Assembly: GCA_013151235.1 (NCBI GenBank)
Contig: JAADIO010000009.1
Location: forward strand, 1-24,422
Source of the DNA: Deltaproteobacteria bacterium
Lineage (GTDB): Bacteria > CG2-30-53-67
Length of the DNA stretch: 24,422 bases
Direction: 5' to 3'
The notes below the pieces were generated by a model. It searched no databases. It saw nothing but the letters and a program-made list of their open reading frames with translations, and had not been told where the DNA came from. Numbering within the stretch: position 1 is the first letter of the stretch; each line of letters opens with the position of its first letter. Positions 23,476 to 24,422 of this stretch are shown here, piece by piece. Both the position numbers and the translations under genes were made by a program.

Positions 23476-23489
23476 CTTGACCCCTCGGC
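23476..23489 (+). repeat. 14-base direct repeat, right copy
   Basis: CTTGACCCCTCGGC, identical to 19910-19923, 3566 bases away. It lies in the non-coding stretch between the ATPase promoter and the IS110 recombinase. Confidence 0.4.
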
Positions 23490-23637
23490 CATTGATTCCC
23501 CGTAATGGGTCCGGACCCTTTCGATGTAAACAATCTTTTTCTTTTCATGGGCGAAATGAGTGTTTTAAGACTATATGGGGGAAGGGGTGGGTAGCTGTTA
23601 TACCTATCCGTTACCATGGTCTGATAATCATATAAAA

Positions 23638-23706
23638 GGCACCTCCCCAGCATACCAACGAATTTTGGTATGCTGAGGTAACCCAAAACCTTTCAAAGGA
23701 GGTGCC
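23638..23706 (+). promoter_or_regulatory. Leader stem that can sequester the recombinase RBS
   Basis: GGCACCTCC (23638-23646) is the exact complement of GGAGGTGCC (23698-23706), which contains the recombinase Shine-Dalgarno sequence. Inside lies a perfect 11-bp hairpin, CAGCATACCAA (23648-23658) with TTGGTATGCTG (23665-23675), loop CGAATT. An alternative pairing of ACCT (23641-23644) with AGGT (23676-23679) would free the RBS, so the leader could switch between closed and open forms. Confidence 0.65.
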
Positions 23707-23708
23707 AG

Positions 23709-24422
23709 ATGAAATTGTACACAGCATTTGATCTGCATTCAAACAATAGTTATCTCGGGATTATTGATGAGAAGGGAAATCGGATTGGGAAGAAAAAGCT
23801 TCCCAATGAAGGCAATGTCATTTTGGATGCTCTAAAACCCCATGGGAAAGATATTGAGGGGATTGTGGTAGAATCGACATACAACTGGTACTGGCTGGTT
23901 GACCTTCTCATGGACGCAGGGTATAGCATGCATCTGGCCAACCCTTCGGCCATTCAGAAGTACTCCGGGTTGAAACATATGGATGATAAGCACGATGCCT
24001 TTTGGTTGGCAGAGATGTTACGCTTAGGGATTTTACCGGAGGGATATATCTATCCCAAGGAGGAACGTCCGGTTCGGGATTTGCTCCGAAAACGGGGTCA
24101 CCTGGTCAGGCTCAGAACGTCCCTGATTATCAGTCTTCAGAATATTGTCAGCCGAAACTGCGGGTTCAAGATCAATGTGAATGATGTGAAGAGGCTGAAA
24201 GAAAACCGGATCCATCCTCTGTTGGAAGAGAATGAGGACCTGGCCCTTGCCGGCAGCGTCAGCAAAGAGGCGATCGACTTTCTGACCCGTAAGATCCAAC
24301 AGATTGAATCGGTAGTTCTGAAAAAGATGGCTTTGAATGCATCCCACAGTTTTCTCCTCAGCATTCCGGGAGTGGGAAAGATATTGGCCCTGACCATCAT
24401 GCTGGAGAGCGGCCCCATCGGG
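23709..24422 (+). CDS. IS110-family recombinase (transposase), 3' end outside window
   Basis: The first 238 codons are open to the last base of the window with no stop. The N-terminal RuvC-like DEDD domain shows Asp8 (FDLHSNN), Glu55 (VVESTYNWYW), and Asp93/Asp96 (DDKHDAFWL), matching the four catalytic acids of IS110/IS621 recombinases in order and spacing. A coiled linker (about 115-210) leads into the Transposase_20 region with the helix-hairpin-helix SIPGVGKILALT (about 220-231). The catalytic Ser of that second domain would lie beyond the window. GGAGGTG ends 4 bases before the ATG, a strong site that can be hidden by the leader stem. The gene appears intact as far as it goes; whether the element is functional cannot be judged. 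Confidence 0.9.
   Translation, partial: MKLYTAFDLHSNNSYLGIIDEKGNRIGKKKLPNEGNVILDALKPHGKDIEGIVVESTYNWYWLVDLLMDAGYSMHLANPSAIQKYSGLKHMDDKHDAFWLAEMLRLGILPEGYIYPKEERPVRDLLRKRGHLVRLRTSLIISLQNIVSRNCGFKINVNDVKRLKENRIHPLLEENEDLALAGSVSKEAIDFLTRKIQQIESVVLKKMALNASHSFLLSIPGVGKILALTIMLESGPIG

Larger units (their letters stand above)
23421..24422 (+). mobile_element. IS110-family insertion element, 5' part (ends undetermined)
   Basis: The element contains the recombinase gene starting at 23709 and leaves the window before its end. The left boundary is not visible: IS110 elements often lack terminal inverted repeats, and I could compare no second copy. 23421 is only the first base after the ATPase promoter. 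The 288 bases before the recombinase hold no gene. They contain a perfect 12-base palindrome GGGTCCGGACCC (23507-23518) and a structured leader (23638-23706). In the IS110 group the non-coding end 5' of the recombinase encodes the bridge RNA that selects donor and target DNA; that part is family knowledge, not shown here. Confidence 0.6.

Noticed and set aside
23462-23506. TTGACC-N18-CGTAAT as the recombinase promoter
   Set aside because: The -10 match is poor and it would give a leader of about 200 bases. It could serve a bridge RNA, but support is too weak to list.

Overview
The window is a stretch of bacterial chromosome. It is moderately GC-rich over roughly 1-19,900 and visibly poorer in GC, with more AGG/AGA arginine codons, over roughly 19,960-24,422. 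The gene content is an NtrY/NtrX pair, a NIF-type Fe-S system used without nitrogenase genes nearby, a c-type cytochrome fusion, several sigma54 elements and an IS110-family element. This fits an anaerobic or microaerophilic Gram-negative of the former Deltaproteobacteria (Desulfobacterota) or a neighbouring phylum. That placement is an inference, because there is no rRNA or other strong phylogenetic marker. No rRNA, tRNA or CRISPR array was seen.

Layout. (a) 1-3937: an intergenic palindromic repeat, a sigma70-type promoter and the ntrYX-like two-component operon. (b) 3968-5849: a convergent flavin-dependent nitronate monooxygenase-like gene with an unusual four-cysteine tail, and a divergent NUDIX hydrolase. 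(c) 6006-14757, minus strand: a copper/silver resistance cluster. In transcription order it holds a small exported Cys-rich protein, an unrecognised 144-residue protein, cusC, cusB, cusA and a YHS-cytochrome c fusion protein. One promoter lies in front of the Cys-rich gene and a second directly in front of cusC. (d) 14852-17687, minus strand: a GAF-AAA+-Fis sigma54 activator followed by an OsmC-DsrE operon. The 383-base gap between them holds a textbook enhancer-dependent promoter: two TTGCAA-N-TTGCAA dyads, an IHF-like site and a perfect -24/-12 element. (e) 17846-19878: full-length three-domain nifU overlapping nifS. (f) 19960-23358, minus strand: an RNase R and a DUF4143-type ATPase with different codon use. 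(g) 23709-end: the first 238 codons of an IS110-family recombinase, preceded by a leader that can hide its ribosome binding site and that may belong to a bridge-RNA region.

How it works together. CusCBA should expel periplasmic and cytoplasmic Cu(I)/Ag(I) across both membranes. The Met/His-rich YHS-cytochrome and the Cys-rich exported protein are candidate periplasmic partners. The OsmC-DsrE pair looks like a thiol, persulfide or peroxide response switched on by the adjacent activator, whose GAF domain has a compact cysteine cluster. NifU and NifS build Fe-S clusters. The two most promising items for follow-up are the self-contained sigma54-OsmC-DsrE regulon and the YHS-cytochrome c fusion tied to copper export.
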